64,000 nucleotides of DNA from contig JAFIFS010000067.1 of the NCBI GenBank assembly GCA_020831895.1, forward strand, positions 1 to 64,000. Direction: 5' to 3'. Of this stretch, positions 24,223 through 33,565 are shown one piece after another. The stretch's first letter is position 1; every line of letters starts with the position of its first letter. The position numbers and the translations under genes were made by a program. This DNA comes from Chromatiales bacterium (GTDB lineage: Bacteria > Pseudomonadota > Gammaproteobacteria > Steroidobacterales > GCA-2729495). The notes beneath the pieces were generated by a model. The model was given only the letters and a program-made list of their open reading frames with translations, made no database searches and was not told the DNA's origin.

Positions 24223-27195
24223 ATGCTGATGTCTAGGCGCTCTGACGGAGCGGGGCAGCGCGCGCGCCGCATCTGCGGTCTCGCGGCCTGCCTGCTGTCC
24301 GCGCCGGCAGCTGTTGCACAGCCTGCCGCGGTACCGGATGTCGCGGCCCTGTTTGGTTACGGCAGCGCTGTCCAGCTGCACCTGCCCCGGGATCCCGCGC
24401 TGGCAGCAGGTTATATCTTCTTCTGGAATGCGCTGGCCGGGGCAGGCGACCCCGCGGCGCTTGCAGAAGGCGACTATGCCGCCCTCGTGCTCAGCAGTGA
24501 GTCCGTGATCGGCACGCTGCGCCGCCGGTATGCTGCCGGCCCCGCCGACTATCGCCTGGTTGATGCGCTCACGGTTGCACTCCCGGCCTTCGGCAGCCAC
24601 GACGCTCCCGGCATCGGTCAGCCACCCGAGCAGCTGCTCGCACGTGTCGACCGGGTGCTTGCGCCGAGGGTGCTGGTCAACGGCCGCTACGAATTTGCCG
24701 GCAGCCTGCAGGAGCCGGCAGACCTCGGCTTTGCGCCCGACCTCTGGCTGCGCTGCCACAAGGTGCCAGCCTGCGTCGCCGCGCATGACCAGGTGTTTGG
24801 CGCGGCACTGGGCGGCGTGCCGATGACCAGCGGCCTGGCCGAGCGGATCGCTTCCGATGCACTCCTGGCCGCAATGCCTGAGCTGCCGGTGCTGGCTGAG
24901 GGTATCGCGGTTGTCGACCGGACACTGCGAGGCGCGACACTGCACCCATCCGATGCCGCGGCAGCTGCGGCCGGCGCCTGGTGGCAGGCGGTTGGCAGCC
25001 GCATGGACCAGCTGCCCGGTGCGGAGCCGCCGTCTGTCGCGGAGCTGGGTGGCATGATGATGCTCGGTCGTGGCAGCGCTTGGCTTGCCGGGCAAGAGTC
25101 ACTCGCTGGCTCGTTCACTGCTTTCGAGGCACCGCTGCTTGGGTTTGCCCGGCTGGGACCTGCAGCCAGGCAGGGTGGCGGCATCGTGGCGGCCGCGGCC
25201 GGGATGGGCCTTGTGGTCGCCGGTGTCCAGGCGCTGGCACTGCTGGAGCAGTCGGGTGGGCAGGCAGCCACGGCGCGGCGGGAAATGGAGCGGATTGTAG
25301 GCCAGCTGCATGAGTCGACCTACCGCAACCATCTGAGTCTGCGGACCGAGGGTCTTCTGACCAGTAACCGCCTCGATGCCCGGCTCGTCGGTCTGGGTAT
25401 CGCGCTCGAGGTGGTGAAGGATGACCTTTCCCGGATCGAGGGCGCCCAGCGTGCCCGGCTGCGCGCCGAGTTCCTCGTCCAGGATGCGCGCCGCTGGAGC
25501 GGGTTCGACGAGGAGCACGACCGCTGCTTCAGCCTGCGTGGACGCAGCGGCCCTGATGGGCTGCTGCGGCCCGCGGATTTCCGCCGCTGCGAGGACAGTT
25601 TCCTGCAGGGTGCCGTCAGGCGGGCGCAGTATTCGACGCGCTCGAGGGACTACATCCTGGATGCGCGATTCCTCGAGGCTGGCGACCTGCGCTTTCCCTT
25701 CCACCACCATTACCCGCTCCTGCTGACCGAGGCCGGTATGGAGCTGCGCAGCGCGCTCTCGCTGGTCGACCCGTTCGAGTGGCAGCAGCATGCCGTGGCG
25801 CTGATGCGTCTGTACCAGGAGCATGCGGCAGCGCCTGAGGACTACCCGCGCCGGGCCGAGACGCTGCGTAACCTGCGGGCCGCCGGCGCGCGTATCCAGG
25901 ACGCGCTGCATGGCCTGGTGACCACCAACGGAACCGGCGGCCAGCGATTCCGTGATGGGCTGCACGATGACGCGCTGGCCGCCTACCGCGATGCCGTCGA
26001 GCGACTGCTTGCGCGCGTGAGGCTGATCGACGACCCTGCGGCCGATCCTCATGGCAAGCGCCTGACGGAGCCGCTGCAGCAGCCGCTGCCGGATGGGCCC
26101 AGGCGTGCCGCCATCGAGGCGATGCTGAGCTCGGCCGCGGAGGGCCGCAGCGGACTTGCAGCCTGCGCCGATGTGCCGGCCGATGCCTTCCTCGCGCCGG
26201 AGAGCGGGCTGGCCAGCGCGGCGCGGCGGTTCTTCGACGCACCGATCACCGCCGGCGAGCTCGCCCGCAGCTGGAATGCTGCCGCGATAGAGGGGTTCCG
26301 GCTGCAGCCTGACAGCTGGGCCGCACTCGTGCCGGGCCCCTGGCTTTGGGCCGCCCTCGATGGCCACGGCGAACTCCAGGTCTGCCTTGCGCGCTTCCAG
26401 CCGGTGATCGCCGAGTTCACGCGCGAGGAGATGCCCGCCCGCAACCAGCTGCGGGCGAACGTCCGGCTGGAAGCGGCGCTCGAGGTGCGCTTCAAGCCGT
26501 CGCCTGCGCTGCGCTCGGCGCTCGCCCTGCCGGCCGCACACCCACCTCTGGTGATCGCGCGCTACGAGGGCGCGCGCAGCTGCACCTTTGGCTACCGGAG
26601 CGATGCCGAGGGCTGCAGCCGCGGTGAGTGCCTGGCGATGCTGGCCCCAGAGCTCTGGTCCGTTCCGCCGGGCGGGCGCATCAACGACGGCGAATGCGCC
26701 GGCCCGCCGTTCCCGCAGCAGCTCGCGCAAGGCAACCGCTTTGCCGGTGCCAGCGAGCTGCTGGATCTTGCCGCGGGGCTCGAGCTGCCCTTCTGGTCGG
26801 CTCGTGCGGCGAGGGTCGAGCAGCTGCGTGCGGATGCGGCGCGCAGCAGCGAGTACAACGATGCGCTGGCTGCCTACCTGGCGTATTTCGCGTTGGCGGG
26901 AACCACGCTCGCGACCTGGCCTGATCCCTCCGACCCGCTCGCTCCGCTGTTTACCGTCGATGACCCCCTTGCCCCCCGCGCGATACTGGGCGCGCTGATC
27001 GATGACCGGCAGTCGACGGCAGAGATCCTGGCCCGGGTCGATGCCGGGCTCGCGACAGTGCGGGAACGCGTGCGCGTGCGCGGCGCGGAACTCGAGCGCG
27101 ATGATCCGCGCCGACTGCTGCCGCAGCTGCGCGGGCTGGCCGAGACACTGGCGCGTATCGACCTGATGCTGACGGCCTACCAGGAGACCGGATGA
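24223..27195 (+). CDS. Large exported protein of unknown function
   Basis: A 990-residue protein that I cannot place in a family. It has an N-terminal basic stretch and signal (to about residue 34, CLLSAPAAVAQP), and one Gly/Ala-rich hydrophobic segment near residues 325-350 (GGGIVAAAAGMGLVVAG) that could be a membrane helix. Around it are long helical stretches. At least nine cysteines are spread through the chain, several close together (RSCTFGYRSDAEGCSRGEC), consistent with periplasmic disulfides. Reading-frame quality and codon use match the neighbours, so it is a real gene. Its stop overlaps the start of the chromate transporter (ATGA), suggesting co-translation. Confidence 0.75.
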   Translation: MLMSRRSDGAGQRARRICGLAACLLSAPAAVAQPAAVPDVAALFGYGSAVQLHLPRDPALAAGYIFFWNALAGAGDPAALAEGDYAALVLSSESVIGTLRRRYAAGPADYRLVDALTVALPAFGSHDAPGIGQPPEQLLARVDRVLAPRVLVNGRYEFAGSLQEPADLGFAPDLWLRCHKVPACVAAHDQVFGAALGGVPMTSGLAERIASDALLAAMPELPVLAEGIAVVDRTLRGATLHPSDAAAAAAGAWWQAVGSRMDQLPGAEPPSVAELGGMMMLGRGSAWLAGQESLAGSFTAFEAPLLGFARLGPAARQGGGIVAAAAGMGLVVAGVQALALLEQSGGQAATARREMERIVGQLHESTYRNHLSLRTEGLLTSNRLDARLVGLGIALEVVKDDLSRIEGAQRARLRAEFLVQDARRWSGFDEEHDRCFSLRGRSGPDGLLRPADFRRCEDSFLQGAVRRAQYSTRSRDYILDARFLEAGDLRFPFHHHYPLLLTEAGMELRSALSLVDPFEWQQHAVALMRLYQEHAAAPEDYPRRAETLRNLRAAGARIQDALHGLVTTNGTGGQRFRDGLHDDALAAYRDAVERLLARVRLIDDPAADPHGKRLTEPLQQPLPDGPRRAAIEAMLSSAAEGRSGLAACADVPADAFLAPESGLASAARRFFDAPITAGELARSWNAAAIEGFRLQPDSWAALVPGPWLWAALDGHGELQVCLARFQPVIAEFTREEMPARNQLRANVRLEAALEVRFKPSPALRSALALPAAHPPLVIARYEGARSCTFGYRSDAEGCSRGECLAMLAPELWSVPPGGRINDGECAGPPFPQQLAQGNRFAGASELLDLAAGLELPFWSARAARVEQLRADAARSSEYNDALAAYLAYFALAGTTLATWPDPSDPLAPLFTVDDPLAPRAILGALIDDRQSTAEILARVDAGLATVRERVRVRGAELERDDPRRLLPQLRGLAETLARIDLMLTAYQETG

Positions 27196-28502
27196 GCGCT
27201 TCGAGCGACCCCGTCCCGGAGGTCGCCTTCCGCGATGCGCTTGCGGTATGGCTGAGGATCGGCCTGCTGAGCTTCGGCGGCCCGGCGGGGCAGATCGCGC
27301 TGATGCACCGGATGCTGGTCGAGGAGCGGCGCTGGATCAGCGAGGCGCGCTTTCTGCACTCGCTCAACTACTGCATGCTGCTGCCTGGCCCCGAGGCCCA
27401 GCAGCTCGCGACCTACGTAGGCTGGCTGCTGCACGGCGTGCGCGGCGGGCTGCTGGCAGGGCTGCTGTTCATTCTTCCCGGCGCGACCGCAATCCTGCTG
27501 CTGTCCTGGCTTTACGTGCTGCTGGGCGACCTCTCGCTGGTGGCCGGGCTGTTCTTCGGGCTCAAGGCCGCGGTGCTTGCGATCGTGCTGCAGGCCCTGA
27601 TCCGGGTCGCGCGCCGGACGCTGGGTTCGACGGCACGCCTGCTGCTGGCCGCGGCAGCTTTCCTCGTGCTTTTCGCGTTCGGCGTGCCGTTTCCGTTCGT
27701 CGTGCTCGGGGCCGGTCTGCTGGGTCTCGCCGCCACACGCTGGTTCCAGGAGAGCGGCGCCGCGGCCGTGGGCAAGGTCGAGGGCTCACCCGTGGTGCGC
27801 CCCGGCACTGGCCGGGCAGCACTGGCCTGCCTGCTGCTGTGGGTCGGTACGCTGCTGCTGCTGGCCGTGCTGCTCGGCACCGGCAATGTCTACACGCGGA
27901 TCGCGGTCTTCTTCTCGACCATGGCCATGGTCACCTTCGGTGGCGCCTACGCGGTACTCGCCTGGGTCGCGCAGCAGGCGGTCGAGCACTACCAGTGGCT
28001 GCTGCCCGGGGAGATGGTCGACGGCCTGGGCCTCGCCGAGACGACGCCGGGCCCGCTGATCCTGGTGACACAGTTCGTCGGTTTCCTGGCCGCCTGGCGT
28101 GAGGCCGACCCAGGCATGGCGCTCGCGGCCGGCACGCTGGGCGCGCTGCTCACCACGTGGGTCACGTTCCTGCCCTGCTTTGTCTGGATCTTCGCCGGTG
28201 CGCCTCATGTCGAGCGCTTGCGCGGGCAGCGTCGGCTCGCGGCCGCGCTGGCGGCGATTACTGCCGCGGTGGTCGGCGTGATCGCCAACCTCGCCCTGTG
28301 GTTCGCGACGCGGGTGTTGTTCGGCGAGCAGCGCGAGCTGGCCGGGATTGAACTGCCCGTGCTGGCCAGCATCGAGTTGCCCATGCTGGGGCTGGCCGTG
28401 CTGGCCTGCATGCTGTTGTTCCGTTACCGGCTGGGCGTGCTGCCGGTGCTCGGCGCCTGTGCGCTGGCCGGCATGCTGTGGTTCGTTGTGCTCGGCGGCT
28501 AG
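27192..28502 (+). CDS. chrA: Chromate transporter, two-domain ChrA family
   Basis: A 436-residue inner-membrane protein of the CHR family. It has two homologous CHR domains (about residues 12-190 and 230-425), the first with RIGLLSFGGPAGQIALMH and NYCMLLPGPEAQQLATYVG, the second with FGGAYAVLAWVAQQ and LAETTPGPLILVTQFVGF. Long-chain ChrA proteins export chromate in known cases, but many homologues have untested substrates. The start overlaps the stop of the 990-residue protein. No ChrB or other resistance gene is nearby. Its end overlaps the convergent HD-domain gene by 4 bases. Confidence 0.92.
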   Translation: MSASSDPVPEVAFRDALAVWLRIGLLSFGGPAGQIALMHRMLVEERRWISEARFLHSLNYCMLLPGPEAQQLATYVGWLLHGVRGGLLAGLLFILPGATAILLLSWLYVLLGDLSLVAGLFFGLKAAVLAIVLQALIRVARRTLGSTARLLLAAAAFLVLFAFGVPFPFVVLGAGLLGLAATRWFQESGAAAVGKVEGSPVVRPGTGRAALACLLLWVGTLLLLAVLLGTGNVYTRIAVFFSTMAMVTFGGAYAVLAWVAQQAVEHYQWLLPGEMVDGLGLAETTPGPLILVTQFVGFLAAWREADPGMALAAGTLGALLTTWVTFLPCFVWIFAGAPHVERLRGQRRLAAALAAITAAVVGVIANLALWFATRVLFGEQRELAGIELPVLASIELPMLGLAVLACMLLFRYRLGVLPVLGACALAGMLWFVVLGG

Positions 28503-29560
28503 TTTTCCATCGCCAGCGCCTCCAGGGGCGCATTGACGCTGGCCAGCCGGCGGCTGACCAGCCCGCGGACCGACTCCAGTGGCGCGGGCAATACCGTGAA
28601 ACACGGGGGGCGGCGGCGCAGTCGTGACCAGCACCGGCTCTCGATCACCAGGGCCAGGAAAGCCATGTTTCGCTCGATCCATTCGAGGTAGGGGTTGCGT
28701 CCGTCGAACAGTGGCTCGATATGACGGTAGGCTCCCTTGAAGCTGACCTCCATCCGCTCCCGGAACGCATGGGCATGGAACTGCGGTGTCTTGGCCAGCA
28801 CGTCGATGCCCGAGGTGTATCGGGTTACCACGCTGCCATCATCCAGCGGCTCGACCGCGATTCCGGCCAGCACGAACTCGGCGTACAGCCGGTCCCGGCA
28901 TTTCTCCAGATAGCAGCGGTCAGCCATCTGCGCCATCAGGTCGGCGGTTCCGAGCAGGCATCCCAGCTGGCTGTCCCGTGGATCCTCGAGCTCGATCGAA
29001 TCGAGGCTGCACTCGTAGCCAGTGAAGTGCACGACCTGGGTGGCTATGGGCACGAGGTGGGCCAGGCCGACTCGCGGCAGCCAGGCGGCCAGGAACTCGG
29101 CGCTGCGCGAGACATGCCGGCCTGTGTACTCTGCTCCGTTGCGCGCCGGCTCGCCGCTGCGGCGGATATAGCCTGCGTCATGAAAAAGCGCGGTGACGAT
29201 ACCCAGCGTCGCGCGCTCGGCGCCGAGCCGCAGCGCTTCAGGGGCGCTTCGTTCGTAGCCCGCCATGAGCCGCGCCATCGCCAGCGTCATGTCCAGCGTA
29301 TGCTGCAGGTCATGGTAGATCGTGTCGCAGCCCAGATATCCGGGATACTGCCCGCGGAACAGCCGGCGGAAATCATGGAAGGCCAGCCACAACACGTCGC
29401 CGCCATGACCAGGCCAGGCCTGCGCCAGCAGGCGCGTGACCTCAAGGCGGACGGCCTCCACCGAGCTTACGCGTACGGTGTTGGTCACGTCGAATTCGCT
29501 GTGACGAGCCCCGGTCACGGCAGTGACAGGGGCACAGTCGATGCTGGTCCCGGTGGACAT
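28499..29560 (-). CDS. HD-domain phosphohydrolase
   Basis: A 353-residue cytoplasmic protein with a metal-dependent HD domain in its first half: a conserved His in TIYHDLQHTLDM, the HD doublet in ALFHDAGYI and a further His in VVHFTGYE. The distribution resembles HDc/PDEase_I-like phosphohydrolases acting on nucleotides or cyclic nucleotides. The substrate cannot be told. The C-terminal third has no recognised domain. The reading frame is open to 29662, but ATG at 29560 (MSTGTSIDC) is the more natural start. Confidence 0.72.
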   Translation of the reverse strand: MSTGTSIDCAPVTAVTGARHSEFDVTNTVRVSSVEAVRLEVTRLLAQAWPGHGGDVLWLAFHDFRRLFRGQYPGYLGCDTIYHDLQHTLDMTLAMARLMAGYERSAPEALRLGAERATLGIVTALFHDAGYIRRSGEPARNGAEYTGRHVSRSAEFLAAWLPRVGLAHLVPIATQVVHFTGYECSLDSIELEDPRDSQLGCLLGTADLMAQMADRCYLEKCRDRLYAEFVLAGIAVEPLDDGSVVTRYTSGIDVLAKTPQFHAHAFRERMEVSFKGAYRHIEPLFDGRNPYLEWIERNMAFLALVIESRCWSRLRRRPPCFTVLPAPLESVRGLVSRRLASVNAPLEALAMEN

Positions 29561-29677
29561 GGCAACTGCTTTCTCGTTCTGGTTATCGCGATGCCGTTGG
29601 TCCGGATTCTGGCACGGCGCCCGGGACCCTGCAACGTAACGTAAGACACGGTCTGTGAACAAACCGTGCGGATACCG

Positions 29678-30829
29678 TCAGTCGACCGGCTCCAGCCGCA
29701 GCATCGATCCGTTGGGCTCATCCACCAGAAGGTAGACGAGCCCGTCGGGGCTGATACGCACGTCACGGATTCGCGCGCCGTAACCCTCCAGCAGGGGTTC
29801 GCGGATCTCGCCGCTCGCTCCGTCCAGCCTCACCCGCGCCACCTGCCTCCCGGCCAGTCCCCCGATCAGCGCATCGCCGCGCCAGTTCGGGAATGCCTTA
29901 CCGGCATAGATCGCAAGACCCGAGGTCGCGATCGAAGGGGTCCATTGCACGACGGGCTGCTCCATGCCCGGCTTCTCGGTCAGTTCGCTGATGATCTGGC
30001 CGTTGTAGTTGATCCCGTAAGTGATCGTGGGCCAGCCGTAGTTCAGGGCGGGCAGGATCAGGTTGAGCTCGTCGCCCCCGCGCGGCCCATGCTCGTTCTG
30101 CCAGACCTGTCCCGTTTCCGGATGCAGCGCCATGCCCTGCGCGTTCCGGTTGCCCATCGTCCAGATCTCGGGCAGATAGCCCTCGCGGCCGATGAACGGG
30201 TTGTCCTCCGGGACCCGGCCATCGTCATGCAGCCGCAGCGTAGTCCCCGCATGGTCACCCGGGTTCTGGGCCCGCTCCATCTCGCCGCGGTCGCCGATCG
30301 TCAGGAACAGGTAACCGTCGCGGTCGAACAGCAGCCGGGAGCCGAAATGCACAGGCCCGCGGCCCCAGGCGCTGGCGATGAAGATCTCCTCGACATCGAG
30401 CAGGGCCTCGCCCTCCAGGCGTCCTCGGGCTACCGCAGTGGTTGCGCCCTGCTCACCGGGCCGCGCATAGCTCAGGTAAACCAGGCCGTTGCTGGCGAAT
30501 TCCGGGTGCAGGGCAACATCCAGCAGGCCGCCCTGGCCGCGCGCCAGCACCTGCGGGACACCGCTGACCGGGTTGCCCAGCAGCTTGCCCTCGCGGACGA
30601 TGCGCAGCCGGCCGGGACGCTCGGTCACGAGCATGTCGCCCCCCGGCAGGAACACCATGCCCCAGGGATGCTCCAGGCCTTCGACAACGGTCACGACCTG
30701 GTAGTCGTGGCCGCCTGCGGAAAAGGTACCGGCCAGGAGGCTCGTCCCGGGCACGGCAAACAGCACCGCGGCCGGCAGGGCCAGGCGCCAGCCCAGCCGG
30801 CGGAACGTTGCGGCAAAAGTGATCGGCAT
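29678..30829 (-). CDS. PQQ-dependent aldose sugar dehydrogenase (YliI/soluble GDH type)
   Basis: A 383-residue periplasmic six-bladed beta-propeller of the soluble quinoprotein glucose/sorbosone dehydrogenase family. It has an N-terminal signal region (to about residue 35), the typical opening VVEGLEHPWGMVFLPGGDML with the catalytic His, then ARGQGGLLDVALHPEFA, LTIGDRGEMERAQNPGDHAG and WQNEHGPRGGDELN. It oxidises aldose sugars using PQQ when the cofactor is available; no pqq genes are in the window. AGGAGG lies just upstream of the ATG. Confidence 0.93.
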   Translation of the reverse strand: MPITFAATFRRLGWRLALPAAVLFAVPGTSLLAGTFSAGGHDYQVVTVVEGLEHPWGMVFLPGGDMLVTERPGRLRIVREGKLLGNPVSGVPQVLARGQGGLLDVALHPEFASNGLVYLSYARPGEQGATTAVARGRLEGEALLDVEEIFIASAWGRGPVHFGSRLLFDRDGYLFLTIGDRGEMERAQNPGDHAGTTLRLHDDGRVPEDNPFIGREGYLPEIWTMGNRNAQGMALHPETGQVWQNEHGPRGGDELNLILPALNYGWPTITYGINYNGQIISELTEKPGMEQPVVQWTPSIATSGLAIYAGKAFPNWRGDALIGGLAGRQVARVRLDGASGEIREPLLEGYGARIRDVRISPDGLVYLLVDEPNGSMLRLEPVD

Positions 30830-30963
30830 GTCGGCCCTCCTGATCCTCGCAGGGGTCCATCATAACAGGGGCCGGAAGAGCCGCTGCACGGCGCGGGCAA
30901 ACCCGGTAACCTTGCGCATCGGCGGCGCGACGGCCGCCGGATTGCCTGCCCAGGGGACATTCA

Positions 30964-31797
30964 ATGCGCAAGCTTAGTACCTTGTTCTGCGTCATCGACC
31001 CGACCACGACCAACCAGCGCGCGCTGGCGAGGTCGATCGGTATCGCCGAGAAATCGAAGGCGGCCCTGCATGTTTACGTGTGTATCGCGCCTCCGGGCGG
31101 GGCGAACACGCGCCACCGCGAGATGGCGCTGAAGGCTGAGACCGAGCGCTACGAGCTCTGGCTGGACCGCATGGCGACGCCGGCCCGGGAGCGCGGGATC
31201 AAGGTCAACATCGAGGTCGAGGCCAAGGCCGACTGGCGTTCGGCCATCGCGCCCGCCGCGCAGCGTGCCGGTGCCGAACTCATCGTCAAGGGCAGCTTCC
31301 GGCGCGGCGCGCTGCGCCGCCAGCTGTTGAAGACCGGCGACTGGACTCTGCTGCGGGGTGCCAAGTGCCCGGTCATGTTCGTCAAGCGCGATGAGGTCGA
31401 GCAGCTGCGCCAGGTGCTGCTTGCGATCAACCTCAACGCGAAGGATGCCCGCCACCAGGCGCTCAACGACGCCGTGTTCGAGTACGCACGGGGCGTCGCG
31501 AGGAACACCGGAGCCGAGCTGCACGTCGTCAACGCCTACTCGGATTCTCTGCAGTTCGTCCATCCGCCGGACCTCGCGAAGAAGTTCGGCGTCGAGCGAC
31601 GCCAGGCCCACGTGATCCAGGGATCACCGGACAAGGCGATCGCCGAAGTCGTGCAGAAGCTGGGCCAGCCGCTGGTCGTGATCGGGTCGGTCATGCGCCG
31701 GGGCATGGGCGGCGTCGTGGTCGGCAACACGGCCGAGCGCATACTCGACCAGATCGAGTCGGATGTCCTCTGCGTCGTGAAGCCCCGCTCGTCCTAG
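30964..31797 (+). CDS. Tandem universal stress protein (UspE-like)
   Basis: A 277-residue cytoplasmic protein with two Usp domains (about residues 1-140 and 148-275). The second ends with the nucleotide-binding pattern GSVMRRGMGGVVVGNTAERI, matching GxxG(9-10)G(S/T). The first lacks a clean version (KGSFRRGALRRQL). That one-active-one-degenerate arrangement is typical of UspE. GGGGA precedes the ATG. The stop overlaps the convergent xthA stop by 4 bases. Regulation cannot be read here. Confidence 0.9.
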   Translation: MRKLSTLFCVIDPTTTNQRALARSIGIAEKSKAALHVYVCIAPPGGANTRHREMALKAETERYELWLDRMATPARERGIKVNIEVEAKADWRSAIAPAAQRAGAELIVKGSFRRGALRRQLLKTGDWTLLRGAKCPVMFVKRDEVEQLRQVLLAINLNAKDARHQALNDAVFEYARGVARNTGAELHVVNAYSDSLQFVHPPDLAKKFGVERRQAHVIQGSPDKAIAEVVQKLGQPLVVIGSVMRRGMGGVVVGNTAERILDQIESDVLCVVKPRSS

Positions 31798-32558
31798 CCG
31801 AGCTTGATCCAGACCGGCGCATGATCGGACGGTCGCTCGGCCGCCCGCGGTGCGCTGTCGATTCCGGCTGCGCGGCAGCGCCCTGCCAGTGCGGCCGAGA
31901 CCAGCACCAGGTCGATGCGCAGGCCCATCTTCCGGCGGAAGGCCGCAGCCCGGTAGTCCCACCAGCTGTAGGCGCCGGCTTCCTCGCTGAACAGCCGGAA
32001 GCTGTCGGTGAGGCCGAGCGCCGCCAGCGTGGCCAGCCGCTCGCGCTCTGGTTCGCTGCACAGGACTTTGCCGCGCCAGGCCTCCGGGTCGTGCACGTCG
32101 CGGTCCTCGGGCGCGATGTTGAAGTCGCCCATCAGGACCAGCTCCGGCCAGCGCTCGAGCTCGACCCGGAGCCATTCGGCGAGCGCATCCAGCCAGCGCA
32201 GCTTGTAGGCATACTTGTCCGAACCGACGCTCTGTCCGTTCGGCACGTAGACATTGATGATGCGGACGCCTGACCATGTCCCGGCAATGACGCGGCGCTG
32301 CTCATCCTCGAACCCCGGAATCCCTCGATGCAGGTCCTCGCCGGGCATCCGGCTGAGCAGCGCGACGCCGTTGTAGGTCCGCTGCCCGTCGACCTCGGCC
32401 CGGTAGCCCAGCTCCGCGAGCTCCGCCGCAGGAAAAGCCGCAGCCTCCGTCTTGATCTCCTGCAGCCCCAGGACGTCCGGCTGGTGGTCGCCCAGCCATT
32501 GCTGCACATGGCCCAGCCGGGCGCGGATCGAGTTGACGTTCCAGCTGACTATTTTCAA
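31794..32558 (-). CDS. xthA: Exodeoxyribonuclease III
   Basis: A 254-residue base-excision-repair nuclease of the exonuclease-endonuclease-phosphatase fold, acting as AP endonuclease and 3'-5' exonuclease. The start MKIVSWNVNSIRARLGHVQQ, catalytic Glu in LGLQEIKTE, MGDFNIAPEDRDVHDPEAW and the C-terminal SDHAPVWIKL are all present. Length is the family norm. It is alone on its strand, facing the stress-protein gene. Confidence 0.97.
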   Translation of the reverse strand: MKIVSWNVNSIRARLGHVQQWLGDHQPDVLGLQEIKTEAAAFPAAELAELGYRAEVDGQRTYNGVALLSRMPGEDLHRGIPGFEDEQRRVIAGTWSGVRIINVYVPNGQSVGSDKYAYKLRWLDALAEWLRVELERWPELVLMGDFNIAPEDRDVHDPEAWRGKVLCSEPERERLATLAALGLTDSFRLFSEEAGAYSWWDYRAAAFRRKMGLRIDLVLVSAALAGRCRAAGIDSAPRAAERPSDHAPVWIKLG

Positions 32559-32716
32559 GATGTGTACACGCTAAGAGTTAGACCGGCCGCTTTGTAGCAC
32601 AGCTCGGCCCGGATTTCCGGCAGGTGGACATCCAGCCGGACATTGGAGACGAAAGGCTACCGGTGGCCGTACATTGATACCTAACCGGCCATTTGGCTGG
32701 AACTGGAGGGAAACAG

Positions 32717-33505
32717 ATGAAGACACAGACCTTTACGCTGGGTCGCGGCAAGGCCCTTGCCGGTGCCTGCGCACTGGTATTCAGCGCTGGCGCACTGGCC
32801 GGTGGCCACACGGGCGGCGGGGCGCCGGGCGCAGACGGTTTCGTGGGTCCGTCACCCGATTCGTTTTACTGGCGGCACGGCTTCGAGGGCCGCACAACCG
32901 AGATGGCCGAGGCCATCGTAGCGACGCTGAAGGCGATGGAGCCGACCGGTGGCGTGACGCTTGATTTCACCCCGGAGCAGACCGAGCTGCTGGGCCGCAA
33001 CCTCGCGCGTGTGATCAAGACCGTTCGCAATGACGTGCCCTACCAGCACGAGGGCAACGATGCGCTCATCAAGGCTACGCTGACCAGCATCCAGTTTGCC
33101 AAGGACAACGACATGCTGGAGGAGCTGATCGATCACGAGGTCCGCACGCAGACACCGATGATCGCGCGCGTGAGCCGCATGATCGACGAGGGCGCGAACC
33201 CGGAGCTTGCCCTGATTGCGATGACCAGCCGCACCGCCTGCTGGTATCACCTGGTCGAGGAGTATGTTCGCGAGGGCATGACGATTCGCTGGCGCGCACC
33301 TTACGGCAACGTCCTGGCCGTGAGTGTCCCGATGGGGCAGCACGACATGACCGAGCAGGAAGTGCATGACATCTACACGATACCGCTGCTCCAGCGTCAG
33401 GCTGCCGTGATGGGCATGGAGCTTGACATCTCGCCGGTCGGTGAGGACGGCTGGATCACGATGACGATGAACGTACCTGACGGCAGGCTCGCGGCCGTCA
33501 ACTGA
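32717..33505 (+). CDS. Exported protein of unknown function
   Basis: A 262-residue protein with a signal peptide (MKTQTFTLGRGKALAGACAL, cleavage near ALAGG). The mature chain has a Gly-rich start (GGHTGGGAPGADGF), an all-helical middle (about residues 60-165) and a beta-rich end. I do not recognise a domain. A single cysteine lies in the mature part (TSRTACWYHL). ATG at 32717 has GGAGGG six bases upstream, an unusually strong site, pointing to efficient expression. Both neighbours are on the other strand, so it is monocistronic. Confidence 0.72.
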   Translation: MKTQTFTLGRGKALAGACALVFSAGALAGGHTGGGAPGADGFVGPSPDSFYWRHGFEGRTTEMAEAIVATLKAMEPTGGVTLDFTPEQTELLGRNLARVIKTVRNDVPYQHEGNDALIKATLTSIQFAKDNDMLEELIDHEVRTQTPMIARVSRMIDEGANPELALIAMTSRTACWYHLVEEYVREGMTIRWRAPYGNVLAVSVPMGQHDMTEQEVHDIYTIPLLQRQAAVMGMELDISPVGEDGWITMTMNVPDGRLAAVN

Positions 33506-33565
33506 TCCGCGGAGCCTGATTGTCCCCCAGGGGGGCTGGGTCGCAAGACCCGGCCCCCTTGCGTT

